Notes: generated from the sequence alone by a model not told the origin. Positions 15,297-24,199 are shown, numbered from the stretch's first letter. The stretch is DNA of 64,000 nucleotides from Chryseobacterium viscerum (GCF_025949665.1 NZ_JAPDFT010000001.1:868001-932000); one strand, 5' to 3'. Numbers and translations: made by a program.

Positions 15297-16190
15297 CTAT
15301 GCAGAAAGGGGAGTATTTTCACTATCCTTTTCAGGTAATTCCTTTCTCTTCCGCCAAAAGAAGTATGCAACAACAGCGGTCGCAATGGGCAGAGCAATAC
15401 CAAACTCATCAATATAATAATTGGTATTTCCCGTATCTACAGTAAGCGGCGTGAAAATAGACTGTATAAAAAGGTTGTGGCTGGCATGTAAAATAACACC
15501 TGTCCATAAACTTCCGGATTTTAACCGTAACCAAGTGAAGATAAAACAGGATGCAAATATCATCACCGTAAAACATAAAAGAGCCAGCCATTTGGGACCA
15601 CCCGTGTTATAATTAGAAAAAAGAAGAAGCGGATAATGATAAATAGACCATATAAGACCCATCCAAAGAGAAGTCGTAGTATAAGAATTGATCTTAGCCA
15701 GCTGTGGAGTAAGAAGACCGCGCCAGCCTATTTCTTCACCCAATGCTGATCCTACAGAACGCACCATACCAAAGCTGCTCATCAGAATAATATACAGGAT
15801 GATGGTCTGGCCATCAGAAAGATTCCAGCCCATACCTTTACCAGCTTCTGCTACAAACTCATGATTATAAAAACCGCCAGCCCCACTGATCCAGATGATA
15901 AGGTAAGGAACTAAACTGTAAAGAATAGGAATACAGTAAGCCATGATCTGGTATTTTGTAAGGCCCCATTTCCAGCCTAGGGAAGAAACAGGAATTTTCC
16001 GGATACGGCAGGTAAGAAGAGCTGCGATAGCCGGACACCACATTACAATAGTGGCGTAAGATATAATTCCGCCACCGAGTTTACCGGTACGGATGCACAT
16101 ATAATAGACCGGGAGGCAGAAAAGCAGGGTAAGACACAGGTAAGTGGCAATATTCTTCCTGGTTTCGGATTTGGATATTGTATTTTCCAT
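15297..16190 (-). CDS. CPBP-family intramembrane glutamic protease (CAAX-protease-like)
   Basis: 297 residues with about eight membrane spans. The active-site motifs are GEEIGWRGLLTPQL (EExxxR), a second motif in SIYHYPLLLF and the third in HASHNLF. CPBP enzymes cut within the membrane and are linked to protein processing or to bacteriocin self-immunity. The frame is open back to 16352, but the ATG at 16190 (MENTISKSETRK) gives a normal N-terminus just before the first span; the longer form would add a low-complexity hydrophobic leader. Divergent from the XRE gene at 16378. Confidence 0.85.
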   Translation of the reverse strand: MENTISKSETRKNIATYLCLTLLFCLPVYYMCIRTGKLGGGIISYATIVMWCPAIAALLTCRIRKIPVSSLGWKWGLTKYQIMAYCIPILYSLVPYLIIWISGAGGFYNHEFVAEAGKGMGWNLSDGQTIILYIILMSSFGMVRSVGSALGEEIGWRGLLTPQLAKINSYTTTSLWMGLIWSIYHYPLLLFSNYNTGGPKWLALLCFTVMIFASCFIFTWLRLKSGSLWTGVILHASHNLFIQSIFTPLTVDTGNTNYYIDEFGIALPIATAVVAYFFWRKRKELPEKDSENTPLSA

Positions 16191-16377
16191 AAACTGATCT
16201 GGTGTTGGAGTTGATAAATAACTGAAAGATAGAAGATTATTTTCAAATAAAAATACACTTATTTTTATAACAATTATAATTTTAGTACTGTTCAATTTAA
16301 AAAAGAGGTCTTCTGTTTTTAATAATGGAAAAATGTAAATTAGCGAAAACAAATTTTTTTTCGAATTACCCTAGAAC

Positions 16378-16950
16378 ATGTCCAGACTAAAAGCCATAAG
16401 AGAACAAAAAAATCTGACCCAGGAGGAGCTGTCAGAAAAATCAAAAATTTCTGTAAGAACCATTCAGAGGATAGAATCCGGAACAGAACCTAAAGGACAT
16501 ACATTAAGAGCTTTGGCGCAGACTTTGGAAATAGAAGAATCTTTATTATTGCAGGAAGAAACCACTATTTCTGCTGAAATAGAAGAGATAAAAACAGAAG
16601 CCACAGAAGAATCTGAAACGCTCAATTATTCTTCAATCAAAATGATCAATCTTTCCTCCTTATTATTTGTGGTAGTACCTCCGTTAAATATCCTGGCTCC
16701 CTTTCTGATCATGCTTATTATGAAGCAGAGAAACAGTCTCACCAAACAGATTATTTCACTGCAGATGTTTTGGACAGCTATGGCACCCATTGTGTTTATG
16801 CTCGGTATCTTTTTAAAGCTCGGAAAAGAGTTTACGCTTATTCTTATGATCCTTATTGTATTGTCCAATGTATTTATGATCCTAAGAAATACTGCAGAAA
16901 TTGACCGTAAAAACAAACTGTATTTTAAGTTGAAATTCAGTATGTTATAA
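16378..16950 (+). CDS. XRE-family helix-turn-helix protein with C-terminal membrane domain
   Basis: 190 residues. The N-terminal helix-turn-helix (about 1-60) contains REQKNLTQEELSEKSKISVR and RTIQRIESGTEPKGHTLRAL. An acidic linker follows, then a four-helix membrane part (about residues 92-180) of the DUF4870 kind (VVVPPLNILAPFLIMLIMKQ). This domain pair is common in flavobacteria; the function is unknown, presumably a membrane-tethered regulator. The last about 24 codons and the following 50 bases occur again 2830 bp downstream (19713-19843). Confidence 0.82.
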   Translation: MSRLKAIREQKNLTQEELSEKSKISVRTIQRIESGTEPKGHTLRALAQTLEIEESLLLQEETTISAEIEEIKTEATEESETLNYSSIKMINLSSLLFVVVPPLNILAPFLIMLIMKQRNSLTKQIISLQMFWTAMAPIVFMLGIFLKLGKEFTLILMILIVLSNVFMILRNTAEIDRKNKLYFKLKFSML

Positions 16951-17001
16951 TTTTTATCGTTGCTTTGTCGGGTTCATTTTTATGTGAAAAACGAAATGAA
17001 A
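16883..17001 (+). repeat. Direct repeat, upstream copy (end of the XRE/membrane gene)
   Basis: Covers the last about 22 codons and stop of the gene plus 51 bases. The match with 19713-19843 is near identical over the coding part (offset exactly 2830 bases at the stop codon) and continues through the CTTTGTCGGGTT segment into AAATGAAATT. Confidence 0.85.
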
Positions 17002-17383
17002 TTTGTAAATATTTATATACTCAATTAGTCTGTTAATCTGTTTTCCGATTGAAAACAGCATTTTCAAATTTTTCTATGGCTTTCCTATTTTGCAAGTATT
17101 GGGGATTTTTTTAATCTCCCATTGTATTCTGATTCATCAGTATAAACTTTTGTACTGTAATAATGCTTTTTAGTTCTTGTGGAGATCTTTTATCAATTAT
17201 AAAAGCAGCTGCCATTTGCGAGTTGCTTAGCAAAACAATCTTTACTTTTGCCCATTAAAATTCAGAGAAATTACCACGATTTATTTCCAAATTTTAAAAT
17301 GTAACAATTTTTATTACATTTTTTTTGAAAAAGTACTCCTTGGATCATATTTTTTTTTACTTTTGATAAAAAAACACACTTTA
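16951..17383. other. 433-bp intergenic region, no gene; first part is a direct repeat
   Basis: The first 50 bases belong to the 16883-17001 repeat. The rest is very A/T-rich, with no open frame and no stable hairpin. It ends in the candidate promoter at 17324-17355. Confidence 0.4.
17324..17355 (+). promoter_or_regulatory. Candidate Bacteroidota promoter of the NTF2-like lipoprotein gene
   Basis: TTTG (17324-17327), 20 bases, TATTTTTT (17348-17355). One mismatch to TTTG-N19/20-TAnnTTTG. The predicted start of transcription is about 20 bases before the ATG at 17384. Confidence 0.42.
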
Positions 17384-18259
17384 ATGATTTTAAAAAAATT
17401 AAATACAGCCATAGTAATGGTCATTCTATCAGCTGCATACAATTCTTGTATAGAAAGAAATGACAATGCAAATGTTCAGGATTCTAAAGAAACCGTTGTG
17501 AAGTTTTATACTGATCTTTATTCTTCAAACAACCAGAGTAAAGCCGATCTTTATGTGGGAAGCAGTTATAAAGAACACCAGCCTGAATCAGGAGATTACA
17601 CTTATATGGGATTGAAAAATTATGCGTTACAAACCGCTAAAAATACCAATTATAAGATCACAGTACATAGGATTATACAACAAGGAGCTTACGTATTTCT
17701 TCATGTTGAAGAGAAAAACTCTGAGAAAACCATTGCCCACGGAGAGTTATTTAAACTTGGAGAGAATGGTAAAATTATTGAGCATTGGGGTAATCTTCAG
17801 GAGCAGCCTGCTACAACAGCCAATGGGAGAACCATGTTTGATGGGGCAAAAGTTAACTACACTCTGACTTCCGGAATCAGTAATCTCGCAAAATTTAAAC
17901 AGGCAGATGCAGATATGTTCAACAAACTGGATTATTCTATTGTTGAGGCAACAAGAGTAGCCACTACAGCTGCTACTGTCTATAAGCAGCATAATCCGTT
18001 TATTAAAGATGGAAGAGAACAGTTAGGGATCTGGTTTCAACAAATGAAAGATTCAGGAACAACATTAAGCGTAAGTAATAAATTCATTTTAGGAGAAGGG
18101 GATTTCATTGTAGAAATGAATTATTTCAACACCAATAATGGCGCCGGGGAAGATTTCATTTTTGACATTATCAGGATACGCCCGGAGGATGCACTTACCG
18201 ATGAGCACTGGGATATCGTTCAATCTATTAAGGGTAAAGACATCACCAAGGTATATTAA
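17384..18259 (+). CDS. Lipoprotein with two NTF2/SnoaL-like domains
   Basis: 291 residues from the ATG at 17384 (an upstream TTG at 17363 is open but less likely). Signal peptide MILKKLNTAIVMVILSAAYN followed by SCIER, a loose lipobox. Two SnoaL-like halves follow: the first (about residues 40-150) contains VVKFYTDLYSS and the pattern HRIIQQGAYVFLHVEEKN, HGELFKLGENGKIIEHWGN; the second repeats VEMNYFNTNNG and DIIRIRPEDALTDEHWD. The cone-shaped NTF2 fold binds small hydrophobic ligands; enzymes of this type isomerise or cyclise polyketides, but function here is unknown. It is 102 bases before the binding protein, on the same strand, probably one operon. Confidence 0.78.
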   Translation: MILKKLNTAIVMVILSAAYNSCIERNDNANVQDSKETVVKFYTDLYSSNNQSKADLYVGSSYKEHQPESGDYTYMGLKNYALQTAKNTNYKITVHRIIQQGAYVFLHVEEKNSEKTIAHGELFKLGENGKIIEHWGNLQEQPATTANGRTMFDGAKVNYTLTSGISNLAKFKQADADMFNKLDYSIVEATRVATTAATVYKQHNPFIKDGREQLGIWFQQMKDSGTTLSVSNKFILGEGDFIVEMNYFNTNNGAGEDFIFDIIRIRPEDALTDEHWDIVQSIKGKDITKVY

Positions 18260-18289
18260 CAAAAAAGCACTTAAAACAAACAGCCTTCT

Positions 18290-18316
18290 AAAAAGTTAGA
18301 GTTAGAAACTTTTTAA
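18290..18316 (+). terminator. Weak hairpin between the lipoprotein genes
   Basis: AAAAAGTT (18290-18297) and AACTTTTT (18307-18314). The stem is A/T-rich, so partial termination at most. Confidence 0.3.
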
Positions 18317-18361
18317 AGGTATTTTTTATAAAAACATTAAAAATTTTAAAAAAAATCAATT

Positions 18362-19462
18362 ATGAAAAAAAGTATTTTTTTACTTATACTTTTAATAAGT
18401 ATAATATCTTGTAGAACTGACAATACAACTATTGAGACTGATTTTGATAACGCTGAGAACAAAGAAATTGAGCTTCTGTATAATCAGGCACAGAAAGAAG
18501 GAAATGAAATTACCGTTTGGGGCGGTGGAGATGATCCTGGCGAGTTAAACTGGATTAAATCAGAATGGGAAAAAGACTTTCCAAAAATTAAGATGAATAT
18601 TAGAGTGGATCTCTCCAAATTTCTTGATGTTGAAATAGATGATCAGTTAACTAACAATAACCTTACTCCTGATATCGTGCATATACAGACTTTACATGAT
18701 TTTTACCGTTGGAAAAATCAAGGAGTTTTAGAAAACTTCAAGCCTGTTCAGTGGGATAAAATACCTGACGATATTAAGGATCAGGACGGAGCATTTACAC
18801 CTGTATTTATGGTTACTTTTGCAATGCTTGTTAACCGGAATAAAGTAAATTCTACTCCAAAATCATATACTGATATTTTGCAGCCTGCTTACAAAGATAA
18901 TTTAATGCTTACCTATCCCCATGATGATGATGCAGTATTGTACTTATATAAAAAAATTGTAGATCAATATGGATGGGACTTTATAGATAAGCTGATTCAA
19001 CAGAACCCTAAATGGATTCGGGGTACTGCTGCCCCTGCATATCAGGTTGCAAAAGGGAATGTATTAGGAACCATAGGAGCTGCGGGTGTATTTGATAAGT
19101 CAAAGGACTCAAATGCAGAAGTTGTCCTTCCTGTGAAAGATCCTTTTTTGACTTGGGCTCAGACTTCAGCCATTTTTAAAATTAGTAAACATAAAGCAGC
19201 GGCAAAGCTGTACATGACCTGGCTTCTTTCTAAAAAAATACAAAGCATCTGGTCTGAATGGTCAGTGAGAACAGATATGCCTAACAAATCAGGATATCCT
19301 TCCTATAGAAATTACCCCAATACCTCTCCAACAGATTTTACAAAATTCATGCTAGATAGAAGTTCGGTAGAAAGCTTTTCGAAAGCTATGGAAGCTAAAA
19401 TAGGACCTATAAAGGGAGGATCACCATTAACAGATCCTGACATTTTGGAATTATTAAAGTAA
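18362..19462 (+). CDS. Extracellular solute-binding lipoprotein (periplasmic binding protein type 2)
   Basis: 366 residues with signal peptide MKKSIFLLILLISIIS and Cys in SIISCRTDN, a good lipobox. The mature part has the two-lobed type 2 fold: EGNEITVWGGGDDPGELNWI (first strand and loop), TPDIVHIQTLHDFYRWKNQG, then FTPVFMVTFAMLVNRNKV as cross-over and DILQPAYKDNLMLTYPHDDD. This is close to the iron(III)/spermidine-type binding proteins of ABC importers. No permease or ATPase gene is near, so it may work with a distant transporter or as a receptor protein. A terminator follows at 19615-19649. Confidence 0.78.
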   Translation: MKKSIFLLILLISIISCRTDNTTIETDFDNAENKEIELLYNQAQKEGNEITVWGGGDDPGELNWIKSEWEKDFPKIKMNIRVDLSKFLDVEIDDQLTNNNLTPDIVHIQTLHDFYRWKNQGVLENFKPVQWDKIPDDIKDQDGAFTPVFMVTFAMLVNRNKVNSTPKSYTDILQPAYKDNLMLTYPHDDDAVLYLYKKIVDQYGWDFIDKLIQQNPKWIRGTAAPAYQVAKGNVLGTIGAAGVFDKSKDSNAEVVLPVKDPFLTWAQTSAIFKISKHKAAAKLYMTWLLSKKIQSIWSEWSVRTDMPNKSGYPSYRNYPNTSPTDFTKFMLDRSSVESFSKAMEAKIGPIKGGSPLTDPDILELLK

Positions 19463-19614
19463 TCTTAGTGATTCCACGAAGTTTAAAATATCCAAATATT
19501 TAAAATGTCGATTCAACTAATGGAGAGATTTCTTGTTGTAAATTAGGTAAGAAAATTAATGAAGAATTACTAACTCAATTACTTTCATTATTACATCTAA
19601 ATTAGAAACCATTT

Positions 19615-19649
19615 AATCCGGAGAAGTATTTAGCTTCTTCGGATTTTTT
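19615..19649 (+). terminator. Terminator after the binding-protein gene
   Basis: AATCCGGAGAAG (19615-19626) and CTTCTTCGGATT (19634-19645) form a 12-bp stem with one mismatch, followed by a run of T. Confidence 0.75.
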
Positions 19650-19712
19650 ATTCATTTTATCTGAATTTTTTCATATTAATACTTAGTTGTGGCCTTTTTA
19701 TATTATAAATAT

Positions 19713-19843
19713 TAAGAAATACTGTAAAAATTGACCGTAAAAACAAACTGTATTTTAAGTTGAAATTCAGTATGTTATAATTTGTGTCGTGGCTTTGTCG
19801 GGTTATTGTCGGGTTTATTTTTATTTAAAAAACAAAATGAAAT
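19713..19843 (+). pseudogene. Displaced 3' fragment of the XRE/membrane gene, second copy of a direct repeat
   Basis: Encodes a remnant in frame with the stop at 19778-19780: N-T-x-K-I-D-R-K-N-K-L-Y-F-K-L-K-F-S-M-L, one or two changes from the end of the gene at 16378-16950. The following non-coding bases also match, with a small inner duplication of TGTCGGGTT. There is no start codon, so it is not expressed as such. The arrangement suggests duplication of the end of the gene, or an insertion of 17002-19712 between two copies. Confidence 0.75.
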
Positions 19844-19867
19844 TGAATCTTTGTCAAAAAAATAACA

Positions 19868-21355
19868 ATGACAAAATCTTCACAGTTTATCCTTCCTTTT
19901 TTGATTCTGTTCATGAGTATAGTACATGCACAGACAGAAAAAACTGACCCTCTTTACAAAACAATTATATCAAAAGACAGCCTGTTTTTTTCAGCAGGTT
20001 ACAACACCTGTAACATCGGAAAGATGGAAAGCATGTTAAGCGACGGGTTTGAATTTTATCACGATAAGGGCGGCTTTGAAGACAAAAAGAAATTCATCAT
20101 TGATTTTAAAAACGGATTGTGTAAGTCTCCGGAAACTTATCAATTAAAAAGAGTTTTAGTTGGTAAAAGTACCGAGATCTACCCCATGTATAAAGATGGG
20201 AAAATATATGCTGCCATTCAGAATGGAGATCACCTGTTTTATGAAAAGATAGGGGATCAGGCTGAGAAATTAGTCGGGGAAGCAAAGTTTACTCATTTGT
20301 GGATTTTGGAAAATGCTGAGTGGAAACTTAAAAATTCATTGAGCTTTGATCACCATCCGAAGCAGACTACTGATAATGAAACAATGTTTGATAATGATCA
20401 GTCGATGCAAAGCTGGCTGAAAGAAAATAATATTCCTACTTTGGGGTTAGGAATTATCGAAGGTGGAAAACTACAGCAGGTAAAAGTTTTTGGAGATACC
20501 AAAACAGGAATTTCAGTCCCCCTCAATGCTTATTTTAATGTTGCCTCTCTCACCAAACCAGTTACTGCAATGGTAACCTTACGATTGGTAAGCTTAGGAA
20601 AATGGAAACTGGATGAACCTTTAGATGCTTACTGGACAGATCCGGACATTGCGAATGATGCAAGACATAAAAAGATAACAACCAGGATGATCCTGAGCCA
20701 TCAGACCGGTTTTCCTAACTGGAGATGGATGAACACTAACAAAAAACTCAACTTTCAGTTTGATCCGGGCACAAAGTATCAATATTCAGGAGAAGGTTTT
20801 GAATACCTTCGGAAAGCACTGGAAAAGAAGTTTGGTAAATCACTGGACCAGCTTGCGAAAGAACTTATTTTTCAGCCTCTCAAAATGCGTAATACAAACT
20901 ATATCTGGGATCAGAATACAGATGAGTCAAGATTTGTGACAGGATACAATGAAAAGGGAAATGCTTATCCGATAGAAAAAATTAAAACAGCCAATGCTGC
21001 CGATGATCTGCACACCACGATAGAAGATTACGGAAATTTTATGGTCAGCATTATGAAAGGAAAAAATCTGAAGCCGGAAGTTTTTCAGGAAATGATCAAA
21101 AAACAGGTGAAGGTTAAAGAAAATAAGTATTTCGGACTAGGTCTTGAAATTTATGATCTTGGAAATGGCGAATATGCTTTATCTCACGGAGGAGCAGATC
21201 AGGGAACAAGATGTATTGCCATTGTACTGCCTGATTCAGGTAGAGGGATTGTGATATTTACCAATGTAGATGATGGCTATAAAGTTTATGAAAAGCTGGT
21301 GCTTCATTATCTGGGGAAAGAAGGGAAGAAGATTGTGGAGATAGAAACCCGATAA
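19868..21355 (+). CDS. Serine hydrolase of the beta-lactamase fold with N-terminal NTF2-like domain
   Basis: 495 residues. Signal peptide ending in SIVHAQ. An NTF2/DUF4440-like domain (about residues 30-165, with FFSAGYNTCNIGKMESMLSD) is followed by a class C beta-lactamase/D-alanine carboxypeptidase-like domain: active-site SLTK (Ser near 227, Lys near 230), YSG (near 306-308) and SHGG (near 439-442). Secreted enzymes of this type cut beta-lactams, peptides or esters. The combination with an N-terminal NTF2 domain is common in Flavobacteriia. Substrate unknown. No operon partner: the next gene is 90 bases away and different in kind. Confidence 0.88.
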   Translation: MTKSSQFILPFLILFMSIVHAQTEKTDPLYKTIISKDSLFFSAGYNTCNIGKMESMLSDGFEFYHDKGGFEDKKKFIIDFKNGLCKSPETYQLKRVLVGKSTEIYPMYKDGKIYAAIQNGDHLFYEKIGDQAEKLVGEAKFTHLWILENAEWKLKNSLSFDHHPKQTTDNETMFDNDQSMQSWLKENNIPTLGLGIIEGGKLQQVKVFGDTKTGISVPLNAYFNVASLTKPVTAMVTLRLVSLGKWKLDEPLDAYWTDPDIANDARHKKITTRMILSHQTGFPNWRWMNTNKKLNFQFDPGTKYQYSGEGFEYLRKALEKKFGKSLDQLAKELIFQPLKMRNTNYIWDQNTDESRFVTGYNEKGNAYPIEKIKTANAADDLHTTIEDYGNFMVSIMKGKNLKPEVFQEMIKKQVKVKENKYFGLGLEIYDLGNGEYALSHGGADQGTRCIAIVLPDSGRGIVIFTNVDDGYKVYEKLVLHYLGKEGKKIVEIETR

Positions 21356-21445
21356 CTGTTTATGCAATGAAAATCTTTGTATATTCGGGGTATCAATCTG
21401 GAAATAAATACAATAGGTGTGTATTTGTTTCCAGTATGCCAAATT

Positions 21446-21874
21446 ATGAACAGAAACAAAACAAAAGCTATGTGGCAGTATTATATTATCCTTGGAGCAG
21501 GAATACTCCTGTTTGTTGCAGCATTGCTGAGCCTCAAAAGCACTCTTTTATTCTTAAAAAAAGCAGAAAAGACAACGGCAACCGTTACCTCACTGCGGGA
21601 ATTTGATTCGGATGGAATAGTATTCAGCCCTCTCTTTACCTTCCGTACCGGAAATAATGTTGAATATACCTATGAACTGCCGGAAGGTACCAATCCTTCA
21701 GCCTGGTCGGTAGGTGAGACAGAGACTGTTATCTATGATCCGGATGATCCTTCTTCGGTAGAATTATATACGTATTTCAGAATTTTTGCATGGCCTTTAA
21801 TACTGATCTCAATAGCACTGCCATTGCTGGTAGTGGGAGGAGGTTATTTTATTGCAGACCAGTTTTTAAAATAA
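21446..21874 (+). CDS. DUF3592-type membrane protein
   Basis: 142 residues from ATG 21446; the frame is open from a TTG at 21377, but the segment before the ATG looks non-coding. Two membrane spans: YYIILGAGILLFVAALLSL near the start and WPLILISIALPLLVVGGGYF near the end. Between them lies a soluble beta-rich domain (RTGNNVEYTYELPEGTNPSA, TVIYDPDDPSSVELY) characteristic of DUF3592 proteins. Function unknown. Its end faces the minus-strand lipoprotein gene at 21893 with only 18 bases between stops. Confidence 0.75.
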   Translation: MNRNKTKAMWQYYIILGAGILLFVAALLSLKSTLLFLKKAEKTTATVTSLREFDSDGIVFSPLFTFRTGNNVEYTYELPEGTNPSAWSVGETETVIYDPDDPSSVELYTYFRIFAWPLILISIALPLLVVGGGYFIADQFLK

Positions 21875-21892
21875 CCTCTTCCTTCTGTATTT

Positions 21893-22438
21893 CTATTTTA
21901 CCTTTTCCAGAAGATACAATTTAGCCCCGGAAAATGCCAGTTTAGGCATCAGGTTTCCTTCCAGGACCATCGTCTTATTATTAGCATCTATGACAGAAAT
22001 ATAGTTATTCGAGTTGTATTCTATATAATTCTCCTTTTCTTTTGTTGAAGGATTTTTTCCAAACTCCATAGAATATTTCACCCAGTCTTCATCCTGTGTG
22101 CTGCAGTGTACTGGTTTGAATTTTGACTTTTTAGCCTTGAAAACGATCTGGTCAAAGCCTTCCGTACATTCTGAGGTAAATGAGCCGTCAGGATTCTGAT
22201 CTTTAGAAAAATCTTCAAAAGAACCACGATAAACTCCCACCACTTTCCAGGTTCCGTCCAGACGGTCTTCATCAATTTTTCCTTTCGCTTTGCTTACCGC
22301 CCAGCTGATTCCGTTGACGGTTCCTTTTACTGCTTTATAGCTTAAGCTTACAGCTCCTGATACTACTTTTGTAGCTGTTCTTACTACACATGAATTGAGA
22401 ACAAGGACAGCCGAAGCCAGAAATATTATTTTCTTCAT
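21893..22438 (-). CDS. Lipocalin-like lipoprotein, unknown function
   Basis: 181 residues from the ATG at 22438 (MKKIIFLASAVLVLNSCVV), a clean lipoprotein signal with Cys after LVLNS; the frame is open to 22510 but that extension has no signal features. The mature part starts with a basic amphipathic segment, then GTWKVVGVYRGS and strands ending in MVLEGNLMPKL, as in small lipocalin-like beta barrels of Bacteroidota. Located in the outer or inner membrane leaflet. Function not known. Neighbours are unrelated. Confidence 0.68.
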   Translation of the reverse strand: MKKIIFLASAVLVLNSCVVRTATKVVSGAVSLSYKAVKGTVNGISWAVSKAKGKIDEDRLDGTWKVVGVYRGSFEDFSKDQNPDGSFTSECTEGFDQIVFKAKKSKFKPVHCSTQDEDWVKYSMEFGKNPSTKEKENYIEYNSNNYISVIDANNKTMVLEGNLMPKLAFSGAKLYLLEKVK

Positions 22439-22665
22439 TTTGTCAAATTTTTTCAGATACGAAGATAATGTTTTTGGAAAAACTGCCTGAAGATGAATTA
22501 TGTTTTGCATATTTTAATAATAATTTTAGACATCTTTATGTATTCTGCTGTCCGGTTTACCGCCCGAAAATCAGTTTTCACCGCTCAATATGACCTGCTC
22601 AAAGTATTTGCACTTATTCCTGGCTCTGTTATACCATAATTTTACCATCATAAAACATCACTATT

Positions 22666-23715
22666 ATGAATACAACATTGAACTTCAGTAAAAAAATACG
22701 ATTCGTTTTATCCCTGGTTATTTTTATGGGAGTTGGATTGTTATCTCTAAAAGCACAGACTTATACCACTGGCGAAAAAGATCAGGAAAATGCAGCTGTC
22801 AGATCAGCTTTTCAGAATACAAAGAAAATCAGAGCCGGGCTGCTGGATGTAGGGTATGCAGAAGTAGGGCCTGCAAACGGAAAACCTGTTATCCTTCTTC
22901 ATGGATGGCCTTATGATATTCACAGTTTTGAACAATCCTCAGCGATACTTGCAGAAAAAGGCTACCGTGTTTTGGTCCCTTATTTAAGAGGCTATGGTAC
23001 AACGACTTTTGTTTCACCCAATACAAAACGAAACGGTCAGCAGAGTGCTGTGGCATTGGATATCATTGCTTTTATGGATGCCCTGAAAATTGATAAAGCG
23101 ATCATTGGCGGTTTTGACTGGGGAGCCAGAACGGCAGATATCATGGCTGCATTGTGGCCAGAGCGATGCTCCGGACTGGTGGCGGTAAGCGGATATTTAA
23201 TTGGAAGCCCAAAGGCCAACGAAAAACCTCTACCTCCAAATGCTGAATTTTTATGGTGGTATCAATATTATTTTTCTACTGAAAGAGGTTATAAGGGCTA
23301 TAAAGCGAATACTGTGGCATTTAATAAACTGATATGGAAAACTGCTTCGCCAAAATGGACTTTTGATGATCAGACCTACGAACGTTCTGCTACAGCATTC
23401 AATAATCCTGACCACGTTGATATTGTAATTCACAATTACCGCTGGCGTCTTGGATTGGTGAAAGGGGAAAAACAATATGATGCATTTGAAGCTAAACTTG
23501 CAAAATCTCCCGCCATTACAGTCCCAACAGTTACCCTGGAAGGTGATGCCAACGGAGCTGCGTTTCCTGCCCCGGAAAGTTATGCTTCCAGATATACAGG
23601 CAAATACGCACATCATACTCTAACAGGTGGAATTGGACACAATTTGCCACAGGAAGCTCCAAAAGCATTTGCAGATGCGATTATAGAAGTAGACTCCATG
23701 TTACAAACCAAATAA
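22666..23715 (+). CDS. Secreted alpha/beta hydrolase, epoxide-hydrolase-like
   Basis: 349 residues. N-terminal signal peptide (VLSLVIFMGVGLLSLKAQ). The hydrolase core has the oxyanion loop VILLHGWPYD (HGWP near residue 79), LVPYLRGYGTT, and the nucleophile elbow IIGGFDWGARTADI with Asp near 151, the residue used by epoxide hydrolases and haloalkane dehalogenases. The catalytic His lies near the end in GGIGHNLPQEAP. The cap region is rich in Trp and Tyr. Substrate not known. It stands alone. Confidence 0.85.
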   Translation: MNTTLNFSKKIRFVLSLVIFMGVGLLSLKAQTYTTGEKDQENAAVRSAFQNTKKIRAGLLDVGYAEVGPANGKPVILLHGWPYDIHSFEQSSAILAEKGYRVLVPYLRGYGTTTFVSPNTKRNGQQSAVALDIIAFMDALKIDKAIIGGFDWGARTADIMAALWPERCSGLVAVSGYLIGSPKANEKPLPPNAEFLWWYQYYFSTERGYKGYKANTVAFNKLIWKTASPKWTFDDQTYERSATAFNNPDHVDIVIHNYRWRLGLVKGEKQYDAFEAKLAKSPAITVPTVTLEGDANGAAFPAPESYASRYTGKYAHHTLTGGIGHNLPQEAPKAFADAIIEVDSMLQTK

Positions 23716-23873
23716 ATATCTGCCAGATCAAATAGGATGATCTGAATGTTGAAAAGTAAAATCTCAGCACTATTTTGTCTTAAAATAATTATATTTGAGT
23801 ACCAGAGAAAAACAGAGCAAGTGTTATAAAAAATAACGAAGAAGCTTTAGACATCATTCATAATTTATTTAAA

Positions 23874-24152
23874 ATGAAATATTTTGCTTTCATATTATTA
23901 TTTTCACTTTTAAGTTGTGAAAAGAGTAAGACCGATAAAGAAATTGCCATTTCCGTGGCTGAAAAAAAATGGAACGAAGTGTATGGTAAATCAACAATAA
24001 ATAAGCAAAAACCGTTCGTTGCAGAAAAGAAAAACGACAGTATCTGGATTGTGCATGGAAACTCTCCAACACCGCCGGCAATTGGAGGTGTTGCATATGC
24101 CGAAGTAAATGTAAAAACAGAAAAAGTGATTGAGTATACCCATGGAGAATAA
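23874..24152 (+). CDS. Orphan NTF2-fold immunity-like lipoprotein (YbbC/YhhH type)
   Basis: 92 residues: signal peptide MKYFAFILLFSLLS with lipobox Cys (LSCEK), then AEKKWNEVYGKSTINKQKPF and the pattern WIVHGNSPTPPAIGGVAYAE, VNVKTEKVIEYTHGE. This arrangement (W-x-V-x-G, P, GG-x-A, D/N-x-K-T-G-x-V) is known from the NTF2-fold immunity proteins that protect against polymorphic toxins. No toxin gene is adjacent; the nearest RHS cassettes start 1.6 kb away beyond an acyltransferase gene. It may be a stray immunity gene. Confidence 0.7.
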   Translation: MKYFAFILLFSLLSCEKSKTDKEIAISVAEKKWNEVYGKSTINKQKPFVAEKKNDSIWIVHGNSPTPPAIGGVAYAEVNVKTEKVIEYTHGE

Positions 24153-24167
24153 AACCCTTTAAAAAAT

Positions 24168-24199
24168 AAAAAACCACTACTCAGCAGCAGTGGTTTTTT
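24168..24199. terminator. Bidirectional terminator between convergent genes
   Basis: AAAACCACT (24170-24178) and AGTGGTTTT (24189-24197), with A and T runs on either side. Confidence 0.75.

Larger units (their letters stand above)
19463..19867. other. 405-bp intergenic region, terminator plus repeat fragment, no gene
   Basis: The first 150 bases show nothing. The terminator lies at 19615-19649 and the second copy of the 16883-17001 repeat at 19713-19843. Confidence 0.45.

Noticed and set aside
15297..16352. Longer form of the CPBP protease starting at 16352
   Set aside because: The first 54 residues form an odd hydrophobic leader without similarity to the family; ATG 16190 gives a normal start.
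23724..23744. CAGATCA/TGATCTG hairpin after the alpha/beta hydrolase gene
   Set aside because: Seven-pair stem without a T run on either strand; not enough for a terminator call.
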